A DNA stretch of 64,000 nt from Melieria omissa (Eukaryota > Arthropoda > Insecta > Diptera > Ulidiidae), in assembly GCA_963971225.1 (NCBI GenBank), contig OZ020267.1, positions 72,655,718-72,719,717 of the forward strand. Direction: 5' to 3'. This document shows, in pieces, positions 33,209-43,474 of the stretch. The translations under genes and the position numbers were made by a program. The notes below the pieces were generated by a model. That model saw only the letters and a list, made by a program, of their open reading frames with translations, was not told the DNA's origin and did no database searches. Position 1 is the stretch's first letter. Each line of letters starts with the position of its first letter.

Positions 33209-33944
33209 ATGAGTTTGAACGATAGCTCGGCTGTTACCGATGGGGGAGGTGTCCCGGAAGGCATCGCAATATCGGGTGTTTTGCCGCGGCTTCCATTGCC
33301 AATGATGTCGGAGGATAATATCGAGACCTTCTTTTACTCGCTCGACTTCTGGTTCGAGGCCTCGCGCATTTCCACCGACTCAGCCAAGTTCAATATCGTT
33401 CTCGCTAGCGTTCCCCCAGCAAAGCTCATGGAATTGCGCACAATTGTTGATTCTGCACCCTCAATCGGTAAGTACAAGTACATCCGGCAAAAATTGGGCG
33501 AAAACTTTACGGAGAGCCAGCAACGCCGCCTCCAACGCGTGTTGAAGGAGCTGTCACTGGGAGATCGTCGACCCAGCGACTTATACAACGAGATGCGCCG
33601 CACTGCAGGCCCAGCGCTCAGCGAGAGTATCCTGCACGATCTCTGTGTGTGTCGCCTGCCACCGTATACGCAGGCAGCCATCATTGCAACCAACGTCCCG
33701 ATTAGCGAAAAGATTAAAATTGCTGATTCCATCACTGAATGCTTGGCATTAAAAAGTGAACAAATCTGCGATATTAGCGCGGAACCTCAGGCATCACGCG
33801 AGATTTCTAACCTACGAGCCGAAATCGCCGCTCTGTCAAAACGTGTGAGTCTACTTTTCAACAACGATGGCACAAATGGCCGACAGCGTTCCAGATCTAC
33901 TTCGCGCAACAGACCAGCAAACCGAAATTCGCACGGCCTGTGTT
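33209..33944 (+). pseudogene. Gypsy (CsRn1-type) gag, disrupted by a SINE
   Basis: The frame starts at 33209, about 40 bp after the putative primer-binding site, and runs about 245 codons before the insertion. It has an acidic Gly-rich leader, then a capsid-like helical domain (ETFFYSLDFWFEASRI, GKYKYIRQKLGENF, LGDRRPSDLY; about residues 30-185), a short coiled segment (ISNLRAEIAALSKRV) and an Arg/Ser-rich nucleocapsid region. Its Cys/His box opens with CWYHA. The reading continues into the SINE and stops at 34009. The last Cys of the box lies beyond the insertion, near 34439. No pol follows. Capsid-domain order and the Cys-His-type box fit the CsRn1 clade of Ty3/gypsy. Confidence 0.75.
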
Positions 33945-33956
33945 GGTATCATGCTA

Positions 33957-34415
33957 TGGATGGATGGATGGATGTGAAGGTGGGCAGGAAGGCTACAAGC
34001 CTTCCATAGCACTCAGTCCATTTCAGACCATTGTACTATACCCATGGGGGATAGGGAAGGAAAATTAGAGTAATATCTCATATTTCACCCGTTTTTGAAA
34101 TGTGTATGCAACACTGTCTTTCCAACATATGTTACAGCACACATTCTAAGCGGATGAGGAAAGGGAGAAAGGGAGCGGGAGGGGACCTACAGTTTAACGC
34201 CGAATCCGAACGGCGATTGGCATTTTTTCGTTCACACTTGGAGGTTTTGACATTGCCTGCCAAGAGCGCACTTGTGCGATTCTTGTAATTCTCATTCCCT
34301 TCATGTGGATAGCGATAGAAGTAGACGAGTTGTTCACCAGCCCGAGCCAGGAATCGAACCTGGGCCTTTGGTATGAGAAGCCCGCGCTACCCGCTGGACT
34401 ATCAAGGCCGACGGG
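33957..34415 (-). mobile_element. tRNA-derived SINE, 459 bp, with a 12-bp target duplication
   Basis: The direct repeat GGTATCATGCTA at 33945-33956 and 34416-34427 brackets the element exactly. On the minus strand the head has box A TAGTCCAGCGGG (34401-34390) and box B GGTTCGATTCC (34360-34350). A body of about 330 bp follows, then a (CATC)n-type tail at the left edge (tggatggatggatggatg on plus). Copying would need a partner LINE; the tail does not match the GTAA tail of the RTE in this window. Body and head segments recur at 25985-26130 and 26408-26505. Confidence 0.93.
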
Positions 34416-34427
34416 GGTATCATGCTA

Positions 34428-34460
34428 AGTTCGGTAACAATGCTACCAAGTGCCGCCAAC
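34428..34460 (+). pseudogene. Gag Cys/His-box remainder right of the SINE
   Basis: Directly after the second target duplication the gag frame continues (KFGNNATKC) to about 34452, then degenerates into A+T-rich sequence with a doubled tatttttatcgaag block. This shows the gypsy copy was already, or later became, truncated immediately after the nucleocapsid box. Confidence 0.75.
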
Positions 34461-34596
34461 CGTATATTTTTATCGAAGCCACATATTTTTATCGAAGGAG
34501 ATAACGATTTATTCAAATATATAAAAATATAACAGTAGTCATTGCTACAAATTAAGAATTTCAATAAACTCATGTCCTACTATGAAAAAGGTACTA

Positions 34597-34614
34597 AGTG
34601 TAGAAAACTACACT
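34597..34614. repeat. 18-bp hairpin, right member of an inverted pair
   Basis: AGTGTAGAAAACTACACT is the exact reverse complement of 31148-31165 and again forms a 7-bp stem with a four-base loop. Confidence 0.6.
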
Positions 34615-34619
34615 TGCCA

Positions 34620-36010
34620 TCTTCATGTTGAATTAAAAAACTTTTCATTCAAGTCAAAGCACTCACCAACCAAAGATATTTTGTATCTTTTTAGGGTACA
34701 AAATTTGTAAACCACCCATCGCAGTTAAATCACAACCCAAGGGATTATTTTGACAAACTCACAGCAGACATTTTCATAGGTCAAATATGACTTCCTTTCA
34801 AATATGACTTCATTACTTGATGCTTAATAAATTTATGGCCCATAACATGCGTTGATTAGGCGCGTAATGAATGTGGCCGTAAAAAATTTAATAAATCCAC
34901 AAACTACGAAAATGGTGCGGTAAATGCAAATATAAACTCATAAATATTTCACGCCTAAGTGCTGCCAGGCACGCAGCACTTACGACAATGTGGCTGGCAG
35001 CAGCAACGGTGACCGACAAACACACATTGAGACACGAACGCGCACGCGCCTTAAATTACACCCGCGTGTGCCACTACGTGCACACTAAATCATTTATTCG
35101 TTTATTTGCATAAGTGCGACTCCACTTTGCCCCCTCCGCCACAAACCAACCCATTCATTCAACGCACCTCATTGCAAAGCAATGAGTGTTAATTCCGCCA
35201 CGTAATTGCAGCTTTCACTGTGCGCCGCATTGACAATTAAATTTTCGACTTTCACTTCTTTGCACAGCGACTTTACTGCCGTTGCTGCTGTGGCATTTTT
35301 CACCCTGCTTGCTTACCGTGTTGTGTTGTTGTTGTTGCATTTCTTGGAGCATTTCTATGTGCCTACAGCGCATGCAGTCACAACGTTTGCATTCCCTTTC
35401 CCGAAAAAGCCACACTTGAGCAGCAACGCAAAGGCCCGAAAATGCTGCATCAAAGGTACTCGGCAAGTAGGAGGGGAAATGCACTTTGCCGTAGCTTAAA
35501 ATTATTGCCATGAAAAACCGTAGAAATCGGAAGCACGACCGTGGCACGGAAACGTGTGCGGCAAATGAAGTGCGCAAATATTTCCAGCCATTCATTTACT
35601 TCAATTGTCAGCGCCGCGTGCTCACGCTTGAGTGCACCGGAACTCGCACACAACGAGACACACGCACGCACGCACACACACACAAACACTTAAACTCTCA
35701 CCCACGGTCGCACAAAGGAACGTACATGTGCGAAATTGCAAATTACCGCAGAGGCCAGAATTCAGAATTCAGCTCGACGATAACTAACTCGAGATGTGTT
35801 GTGCATGAGATATGATTTAAATTTGTTCCTAATTCGATTTGGCTGAATTTTGATTTCACATCTCGTTAACGAATTTTTGAATAATCTTTACAGATTTATT
35901 TCAAGCCAGCTTGGAGCTGTTGATTTTATTTTTTAGACTTGTATCTTCATAGGTTTATGACAGACAAACGAAGATTAAAATAAATTGAGACATATTGTGC
36001 TCCACTGGGC
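34620..36010. other. Unassigned non-coding stretch
   Basis: It contains a doubled block caaatatgacttc near 34782-34812 and CA/ACGC repeats near 35660-35690. ORFs at 35206-35815 overlap on both strands without recognisable domains. Confidence 0.5.
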
Positions 36011-36013
36011 AGT

Positions 36014-36398
36014 AGCGGCTGTAGTTGGATAAGATTGGTTGCCCCCAGTTGGATGATGTTGGTTGCTCCAAGTTGGATTAAGTTGGTTGACCTATGTTGG
36101 ATGAGGCTGTTTGCCCCAAAGGTGCTTAGTTGCTTTCAGTTGGATGAGGTTGGTTGCTCCCAGTTTGATGAGTTTGGATGCCCAAAGTTCGATGAGGTTG
36201 GTTGCACCAAGTTGGATATAGTTTGTTGCCCCAAGTTGGATGAGGTTGGTTGCCCTACGTTTGATTAGGTTAGTTGTACCAAGTTGGATATAGTTTGTTG
36301 CCCCAAGTTGGATGAGGTTGGTTGCCCTCTAGTTGGATGAGGTTGGTTGCCCCAAGTTGGATGAGATTGGTTGCCCACAGTTGGATAAGGTTTGGTAG
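36014..36398. repeat. 24-bp minisatellite
   Basis: About 16 imperfect units of AGTTGGATGAGGTTGGTTGC plus CCCA occur, some varying by a few bases. A two-unit block (caccaagttggatatagttt, then gttgccccaagttggatgag) is itself duplicated at about 36205 and 36277. Because 24 is a multiple of three, both strands stay open as 8-residue repeats; these ORFs are not evidence of a protein. Confidence 0.9.
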
Positions 36399-36399
36399 C

Positions 36400-38080
36400 A
36401 AATACGATTTCAACTCGGATCGAACTCAAAAGTTTAGACAAAAAATTAAATCCTGTATTTTCCAAGCAATCCACGTAGGATATATACATTCAGTCATGTG
36501 ATATAAAAATAAATATCATTTTGACTTACAAAAAAATGTTCATTTTGCTTTAACTAAAATTAAAAATAAAAATAATTTTTAAAAATTTAATTTTTGAATT
36601 ATTGAATTTTCAAGAAAGCATTTGTAAGGCAATGTTTCATCAGCTCGCTACCTATGAAAACACTTTTGTGCGAGTATGTTTAGATGTGTGTCTGGCGGTG
36701 CGCTTAGAGGATTTAATTCATATGGGGAAAAAAAATGCCAGCATAGGTTAACGCCTGCTGGGTGGCCTTGAGCAGTGCGCGCGCCGTGCTCGAGTGTCAG
36801 TTGAAATGTGTGGCAAGGCTGTGCGTAAGTGCGGCTGTCAATTTGGAAGCACCAAAGCGCGCATGCGACCGCGCGAAACCGTTGCGTGGAAGCAGCATCA
36901 GCGTCAAGTGAAAAATGCCGGCGGCTGCAACGCACACACACACTCACACACTGCACTGCATATTGTTGTAGTGTGACATTCAAGGCGACAACAACGACGG
37001 CAGTGCAACTTTAAATGGAATTATGGCCGCCCATGGTGCCTGCTGCCTGCTGCCAGTGTCGTTTGCTTTTAAGGTGCGGTGACAAAAGTGGTTGCAACGC
37101 TCAGCTGTTGCCGCTGTACCGCAGCAATGCGGCCGATGCTTGCAGTTTTAATTAATTTAAATGTTTGACAGTATATTTGCATTTCACTCTTGCAATTTCA
37201 GCCAGCGGCAGCGACGAGAATGTGCCACGTTTTAGTTGGATTTGAACTTGAAGCAAATATGACAGCGCACACTCACACACACACGAATACTTTATAGAGT
37301 TCTAGTAGTAAGTGTGCGCCTATTAGAACCATCTTTGTCATCTTTTCAACTATTTCCTCAAAGCTTAGCAACTTGGGCGCAAATTTATTGTCATTGCAAA
37401 ATGTTGCAAATAATGATGAACGCGCTTGGAAATTTCTTATGTCAGCTAAACAATTAAATTTTCTCAACTTTACTACACAGTCATCTCTGGCAACTCGCCC
37501 TCAAACGTGGAGTGAAAATCTAGATATTTTAATAAATCCTGGGCATCCTTTCGACTTTGCACTTAATAAGCGCGTCTGCACAGCGGGTTGTCTGCTTTTG
37601 CTTTAAGCATCAAGTTTTCAGCTCATTGCGTCCTTATCGAGCACAAGAAATGTTACCCTTAACACGAAAAAACAACTCCTAAGGTTTTGTACTTTGCAGG
37701 TGTTGACCGTCTGTTGTGGGTGGTGTTTGGGCGCTCTTGCTCAAACGGCACAGTGGGGCAAAGTTATGAAAATGAACGTATGAAAAGATACAATTAACTC
37801 GCAGCAGCTTTTCGGGCTTAGGTAGAACAATGACATTTTGTCTAATATTTCAATAATTTATTAAGGTTGCTTAAGGTTGAATTATTTGCATACTTAAGTA
37901 CGATTTTTTGCATAGCTCCTCGAGAAGTGTCTCCTCAAATGACATCAAATTGGATCTTGGAAACCAACTGACATCGCCATATCTAATTACTAAATACCCT
38001 TTTGTTTAAGTTGGGTTTATAATACAAATACAAATAACGAGTTTCAGAGTCAACTGAAGTTGCCGTGGGATATTAGTGAT
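36400..38080. other. Unassigned non-coding stretch
   Basis: There are A+T-rich tracts near 36520-36610 and CA repeats near 36930-36955 and 37270-37285. The small ORFs have no recognised domain. I see no gene or RNA. Confidence 0.5.
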
Positions 38081-38084
38081 CTGA

Positions 38085-38500
38085 AAAATGGTTAATTTCA
38101 GATCAAAAAAATTATGGTTGTCATTGGGTCAAAATGGTAAGGATATAAGGTAACCATGACTCCTTCTCCAGACAGTCACATCTCCAGCATACAAGGGTCT
38201 CTCCTGGAGCATTTATCCTTTCAGGTTCACTTGAAAATTTTGGATATCATTTGGTAACAGTAACCGCAACTCGGTCATCATTTCCTAACGAGACATATTA
38301 CGTCACCAAATAAGCACTTCTCCAGCATGCATTGGCCTCTCCTGGGGATTTATCTATTTTGAAATACTTATGTCTTTTGGTTATCTTAAGGTTAGCAGTA
38401 ACCGTGACTCCTTGTTCACTTTCGAAAGAAGGCCTATTACGTCACCAGATAGTTATTTCTATAATATGCATCTGGTATTGGTGTCAAAAGTTATTTACGG
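38085..38500. repeat. Degenerate tandem repeat, 120-128-bp unit, three copies
   Basis: The marker GTAACC(A/G)(T/C)(G/A)AC occurs at about 38150, 38269 and 38397. Copies share cattatcacgtcac-like blocks (acagtcacatctc, attacgtcaccaaata, attacgtcaccagata), ctccagcat(a/g)ca and gcctctcctgg, but differ by many substitutions. Confidence 0.75.
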
Positions 38501-38509
38501 ACCCCTCCC

Positions 38510-38820
38510 CATCCCATCTTCTCAACGATATGAAATCTTGAATGCGCTAAAACGTTGTTTTCTTTTGAACTCTTTCTCTACACCGTTAAATTTAATCATA
38601 CTTTAGTATTCATATTTGAATTTATTACACAAATGTCAAACTTACCCACTGTGCAACGTTTTATTTGCATGCCTGCAAAAAAAAGGATTGCTTTGTTGGG
38701 CTGATTTTGACTTGTTCGTGTGCCGAGGTGCCAAAATCTGCTGTGGATTGGATTGAGAATTTTTAATTAAATTTATAAAAGGGATTTAAATTGGTCGTTG
38801 CCGTTGCGTTGACAGCACAG
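38510..38820. other. Unassigned non-coding stretch
   Basis: A+T-rich, no ORF or repeat recognised. Confidence 0.45.
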
Positions 38821-38827
38821 TAAGCTA

Positions 38828-38932
38828 TGTATATGTGTGTGTGTGTGTTGGTGTGTCTGTGTGTGTGTGTTGGTGTGTCTGTGTGTGTGTGTAGGTGTGT
38901 CTGAGTGTGTATGGGTGTGTGTGTATTTATAA
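38828..38932. repeat. Compound GT microsatellite
   Basis: (GT)n runs are interrupted periodically by TTGG or TAGG and TC (gtgtgtgtgttggtgtgtct, then similar twice more), giving a 30-bp super-period over about 100 bp. Confidence 0.9.
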
Positions 38933-38939
38933 AAGTTCT

Positions 38940-39768
38940 GTTGCGTTGTTCTTGCCGCTTACTCCCACTGATTCATTCATGTTTGAGCCAACTGCTTGTT
39001 GCGTGCTTCAAAATCTCTATTGTGTAAATTTGCTGTTGTTGTTGTTTTAGTTAGCATTCAACATGCCTCAAAGATAGCCTTCAAAATGTTTCGCTTTGAT
39101 GTTTGGCACAAAATCGAGCTATGTTCTGGATAGCATCTGGCATCTGGCTGCTGGTTTGAAATCCTTTCAAAAGCACGTTTCAAGGATAACTTAAATTTTC
39201 TTCATTTTCATGCAAATGTAGTAAGAAAATTTTATTTTAATTTAGTTGGTATTGAGCAGATATTTTTGAAATATAAATATTTGCTGCTTAAATTGGATTT
39301 TGGGTTCGTTTTTCCATTTCTCTGTTCTACACGAATATGAGAAACATTCCGATGGTGGCGTTGCATTGAGTTCAAAGTGTAAAATATTGCCAAGAAATTC
39401 ACAAAAGTGCTTCCCAGCTACTCAGAAGTTGCTCTTGGAGGGTTAAAGCTTAGGATTGGCCTTACTGATTTCTCTTTCTAGATATTTTTTGCAGCCTTTA
39501 AAGGGATCATACAAACTGATATATTTTTTAAAAGAAGCTTTACAGCTTCCAAATTGCATTCTCTGGAAATCAAACTCGCAACCAACTCGCATACGTTGTT
39601 TTCTAAATATTTTTGCCAATTTTTTTCCGAAAAATGCTCCACAAAGCATGAACATCACCGAGTTAGCTAAATGTAGGAAATGCTATAGAAATAGTAGGAA
39701 TTTTTGGAGTACATTCCCTACTACTGTCCGGCTATCTAAGAACTGAGACCTGAACATTTCCGGAACGA
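38940..39768. other. Non-coding stretch with a dispersed repeat near 39416
   Basis: Positions about 39410-39530 are a diverged copy of the repeat at 6590-6700. The 96-codon ORF at 39456-39746 covers this repeat and has no recognised domain. Confidence 0.45.
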
Positions 39769-39770
39769 AG

Positions 39771-41176
39771 TAGTTAGTAGTTAGTAGTTAGTAGTTAGTA
39801 GTTAGTAGTTAGTAGTTAGTAGTTAGTAGTTAGTAGTTAGTAGTTAGTAGTTAGTAGTTAGTAGTTAGTAGTTAGTAGTTAGTAGTTAGTAGTTAGTAGT
39901 TAGTAGTTAGTAGTTAGTAGTTAGTAGTTAGTAGTTAGTAGTTAGTAGTTAGTAGTTAGTAGTTAGTAGTTAGTAGTTAGTAGTTAGTAGTTAGTAGTTA
40001 GTAGTTAGTAGTTAGTAGTTAGTAGTTAGTAGTTAGTAGTTAGTAGTTAGTAGTTAGTAGTTAGTAGTTAGTAGTTAGTAGTTAGTAGTTAGTAGTTAGT
40101 AGTTAGTAGTTAGTAGTTAGTAGTTAGTAGTTAGTAGTTAGTAGTTAGTAGTTAGTAGTTAGTAGTTAGTAGTTAGTAGTTAGTAGTTAGTAGTTAGTAG
40201 TTAGTAGTTAGTAGTTAGTAGTTAGTAGTTAGTAGTTAGTAGTTAGTAGTTAGTAGTTAGTAGTTAGTAGTTAGTAGTTAGTAGTTAGTAGTTAGTAGTT
40301 AGTAGTTAGTAGTTAGTAGTTAGTAGTTAGTAGTTAGTAGTTAGTAGTTAGTAGTTAGTAGTTAGTAGTTAGTAGTTAGTAGTTAGTAGTTAGTAGTTAG
40401 TAGTTAGTAGTTAGTAGTTAGTAGTTAGTAGTTAGTAGTTAGTAGTTAGTAGTTAGTAGTTAGTAGTTAGTAGTTAGTAGTTAGTAGTTAGTAGTTAGTA
40501 GTTAGTAGTTAGTAGTTAGTAGTTAGTAGTTAGTAGTTAGTAGTTAGTAGTTAGTAGTTAGTAGTTAGTAGTTAGTAGTTAGTAGTTAGTAGTTAGTAGT
40601 TAGTAGTTAGTAGTTAGTAGTTAGTAGTTAGTAGTTAGTAGTTAGTAGTTAGTAGTTAGTAGTTAGTAGTTAGTAGTTAGTAGTTAGTAGTTAGTAGTTA
40701 GTAGTTAGTAGTTAGTAGTTAGTAGTTAGTAGTTAGTAGTTAGTAGTTAGTAGTTAGTAGTTAGTAGTTAGTAGTTAGTAGTTAGTAGTTAGTAGTTAGT
40801 AGTTAGTAGTTAGTAGTTAGTAGTTAGTAGTTAGTAGTTAGTAGTTAGTAGTTAGTAGTTAGTAGTTAGTAGTTAGTAGTTAGTAGTTAGTAGTTAGTAG
40901 TTAGTAGTTAGTAGTTAGTACTTAGTAGTTAGTACTTAGTAGTTAGTAGTTAGTAGTTAGTAGTTAGTAGTTAGTAGTTAGTAGTTAGTAGTTAGTAGTT
41001 AGTAGTTAGTAGTTAGTAGTTAGTAGTTAGTAGTTAGTAGTTAGTAGTTAGTAGTTAGTAGTTAGTAGTTAGTAGTTAGTAGTTAGTAGTTAGTAGTTAG
41101 TAGTTAGTAGTTAGTAGTTAGTAGTTAGTAGTTAGTAGTTAGTAGTTAGTAGTTAGCAGTTAGTAGTGAGTAGTGA
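39771..41176. repeat. (TAGTTAG)n heptamer satellite, about 200 copies, 1.4 kb
   Basis: The array is almost perfect. The only clear variants are TAGTACT units at about 40915-40936 and the last few units (gcagttagtagtgagtagtg) at the right edge. The plus strand has no C except in these variants. The unit reads as a TTAG-containing heptamer but lacks the GG of known insect telomere repeats. Confidence 0.97.
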
Positions 41177-41179
41177 ATA

Positions 41180-41859
41180 GATACAGCCATATTGCCATCT
41201 ATGACTTTTGCTTCAACAAGGGGAAAGGGGAAGGAAACTAACTTGTACCGCTGGAGACATAGCAGGGTCTATGCGTGACCTACCTCGCCTGCCGACTTAC
41301 GTATTCTAACCTCAAAACTCATAATATAAATGCATGCATTTGAGGATTAAACTTATTGCACTTTGTAGCGCCTCATTCATCTTAGTGAACTGTAATCTGT
41401 TTTCACTGTACTCAATTTTCTCTTGTGAATCCTCAATCAGGATCTTCAATCATTCGCTTGCAGCTCGTGTCTATAAATTTAAAATGCCTGCTTCTTTGTT
41501 CATAATGCAACTCGATTTTATTTTGTAATTTCACGCCCTGTTGCCATGTCAGTGACAGCTGCATTTTTCATGCCAACGCAACAAATCACAATTTGCATAT
41601 TCATTACCAACATCTTTATACTATTAGTTTCACACACACACATACACAAACACTCACACATATTCACACACATTCGAGTGTATGAAGTATTTCCATACTG
41701 CTTACAGGCCACTGTTGTGCCGCACTGCACCGTATTTGTTACAGCAAAGCCTTCGATCATGCAGACTGAAGCCATAAATCACATAACTACATATTTGTCT
41801 GCACCTTCATACATATATACAGATACCTTGCATGTACTATATGTTACTATGTTCTATGT
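41180..41859. other. Unassigned non-coding stretch
   Basis: CA repeats lie near 41630-41672. An ORF of 120 codons (41546-41908) crosses into the neighbouring transposon and has no recognised domain. TACTATATG occurs just left (41835) and immediately right (43471) of the Tc3-like element. Confidence 0.45.
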
Positions 41860-42053
41860 TACAGTGCGCGAAGTTTGCTTAGCCGCACATACTTTCGTGT
41901 CGGTGTGAGGCAAAATTAAGTAGTCAAGATTAAGTAAATGATGAAATTTTTTCAGTTTTATTATTCGAAACAAAAATGTAAAAAAATAAATGCATAGTTC
42001 AATATAAAAGATTGAGAAGTTTAAAAAATCATAGCAAAGTACTAACAATTAGA

Positions 42054-42073
42054 GCGAAATTTGTTTAGCCGCA
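42054..42073 (+). repeat. Inner transposase-site-like repeat, left
   Basis: GCGAAATTTGTTTAGCCGCA repeats the terminal motif (41867-41887) in the same orientation, 192 bp farther in. Confidence 0.8.
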
Positions 42074-42132
42074 CCGTATAAAATTGAAAGAAAACAAACA
42101 ATGAAAGTAAAAAATGTGTGCGTTTTGAATGT

Positions 42133-43131
42133 TTAATAACTAGTTGGCCCTCCATCTTTGTTAATTGTTTGGAAAATTCTGGTAGGGAGTGAGTTTATTA
42201 ATTTCCGAAGTGTGCCCATGTCCAAATCTAACCAAGCTTGTAAAATAGAGGATCTTAACTCTTCTACCGTTAAATACTGTCGTCCATTTGCATAAACGGT
42301 TCTGGAAATTATGCCCCAAACATTTTCAATCGGGTTTAGGTCCGGACTTCTAGCTGGCCAAGCAAGTAGTGGTATTGAACGGGTTGAAAAGTACTCCTTG
42401 GACGTTTTCGACACATGGATACTAGCATTATCCTGTTGAAATGTGAATTCTATGTCAACATTTCTTTCCAAATAATCAACAAGAACATCGTCTAACATCT
42501 CGATGTACTTCTCTGAGTTCATTCTTGTTGTAATAAAACACAAAGTCAACTTTCCATAGTATGAAAATGCTCCCCATATCATGATTGACCCACCTCCAAA
42601 GTTTCGGCTCATTCTTGGGGGGTCATTTGCACGAAGATCATGCCAATAATAGCTGAAACCATCGGGCCCATCTAAATTAAACTTTTTCTCGTCGGAAAAA
42701 ATTATTTTTTGCCAAAGTTCAGTCCAATGCATGTGGTGTTTTGCGAAAGCTAATCTGGTTCTTTTATGAGCAGACGTAAGATGCGGCTTTTTTGAAGGTT
42801 TCTTCCATTTTATGTTCCTGTCTGCACTTAAAATTTGTTGCACTCTTCGTTTTCCTACTGAAAGTTGCAATTTCGACACAATCTGTGATGCACTTAAATG
42901 ATTTTTGGTGGCTTCCTCTTTGACCATGTTGCTTTGACGGCGAAATAACTTGGTATTTCGTTTGCATTTTGAGGAAGAAATGCCGTATTGATCACCCTTT
43001 TGCAAAAAGTTTCTCACTACTTTCTCCGATCTATTGATTTGACGACCAATTTCCCGATTCGAAAGTCCATTTCCTTTTAAAATCGTGATTTGACCTTTTT
43101 CCACGCCTGTCAAGAATTTGCCCTTTGCCAT
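42133..43131 (-). CDS. Tc3-like transposase, DD34E (332 residues)
   Basis: This cut-and-paste transposase would bind the terminal repeats and insert at TA. An N-terminal helix-turn-helix is at about residues 8-45 (ILKGNGLSNREIGRQINRS), followed by a second DNA-binding region at about 60-105. The catalytic domain has Asp147 (IIFSDEKKFNLDG), a Gly-rich strand (NFGGGSIMIWGAFS), Asp234 (FQQDNASIHVS) and Glu269 (PARSPDLNPIENVWG). Thirty-four residues separate the last two, the DD34E signature of Tc1-type elements. The closest family I recall is Tc3 of nematodes and its insect relatives. Length is normal and there is no stop or frameshift. The ATG at 43131 lies about 340 bp inside the right end. 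Function is inferred from motifs only. Confidence 0.95.
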   Translation of the reverse strand: MAKGKFLTGVEKGQITILKGNGLSNREIGRQINRSEKVVRNFLQKGDQYGISSSKCKRNTKLFRRQSNMVKEEATKNHLSASQIVSKLQLSVGKRRVQQILSADRNIKWKKPSKKPHLTSAHKRTRLAFAKHHMHWTELWQKIIFSDEKKFNLDGPDGFSYYWHDLRANDPPRMSRNFGGGSIMIWGAFSYYGKLTLCFITTRMNSEKYIEMLDDVLVDYLERNVDIEFTFQQDNASIHVSKTSKEYFSTRSIPLLAWPARSPDLNPIENVWGIISRTVYANGRQYLTVEELRSSILQAWLDLDMGTLRKLINSLPTRIFQTINKDGGPTSY

Positions 43132-43260
43132 TTTGATGTTTCTGTCCTTTTATTAAAATTAATTGCCTAAAACATTTAAAAAAGTTGTATTTTTTTAAAT
43201 ATTCACGAAAAAACCAAAATCGAAAAAAGCACTTACTGATACAACACTTAAAACACGACA

Positions 43261-43279
43261 GCGGCTAAGCAAATTTCGC
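43261..43279 (-). repeat. Inner transposase-site-like repeat, right
   Basis: The complement of GCGAAATTTGCTTAGCCGC, 191 bp inside the right end, is symmetrical with the left inner site. It also lies upstream of the transposase start, so binding there could affect transcription (inference). Confidence 0.8.
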
Positions 43280-43474
43280 ATCACTTAAGGACACCGAATA
43301 CACTTATTGACTTCTAGGAACCGTTATGTACCGTTATTTTGATACAAAACTCAGAACGTGAAATGTCTACATCAAACACATTGTTACCCGGACAAAAAAT
43401 TAAGAGCAATAATATAAACAGTTACTTTTTCGTGAAGTTTTGCATGCGGCTAACCAAATTTCGTTCACTGTACT

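Larger units (their letters stand above)
41862..43470 (-). mobile_element. Complete Tc3-like DNA transposon, 1609 bp
   Basis: Both ends begin CAGTG: CAGTGCGCGAAGTTTGCTTA on the left and, as complement, CAGTGAACGAAATTTGGTTA on the right. Each is flanked by the TA target (41860-41861 and 43471-43472). Inner copies of the same motif lie about 191 bp in from each end. The single ORF is intact. This architecture matches Tc3-type elements, which carry outer and inner transposase sites. The inner and outer sites are conserved while DNA between them is not, which supports their function. The copy could be autonomous. Confidence 0.95.

Noticed and set aside
39771..41176. Interstitial telomere
   Set aside because: The heptamer lacks the GG of TTAGG-type repeats and Diptera use other telomere systems; kept only as a point to check.
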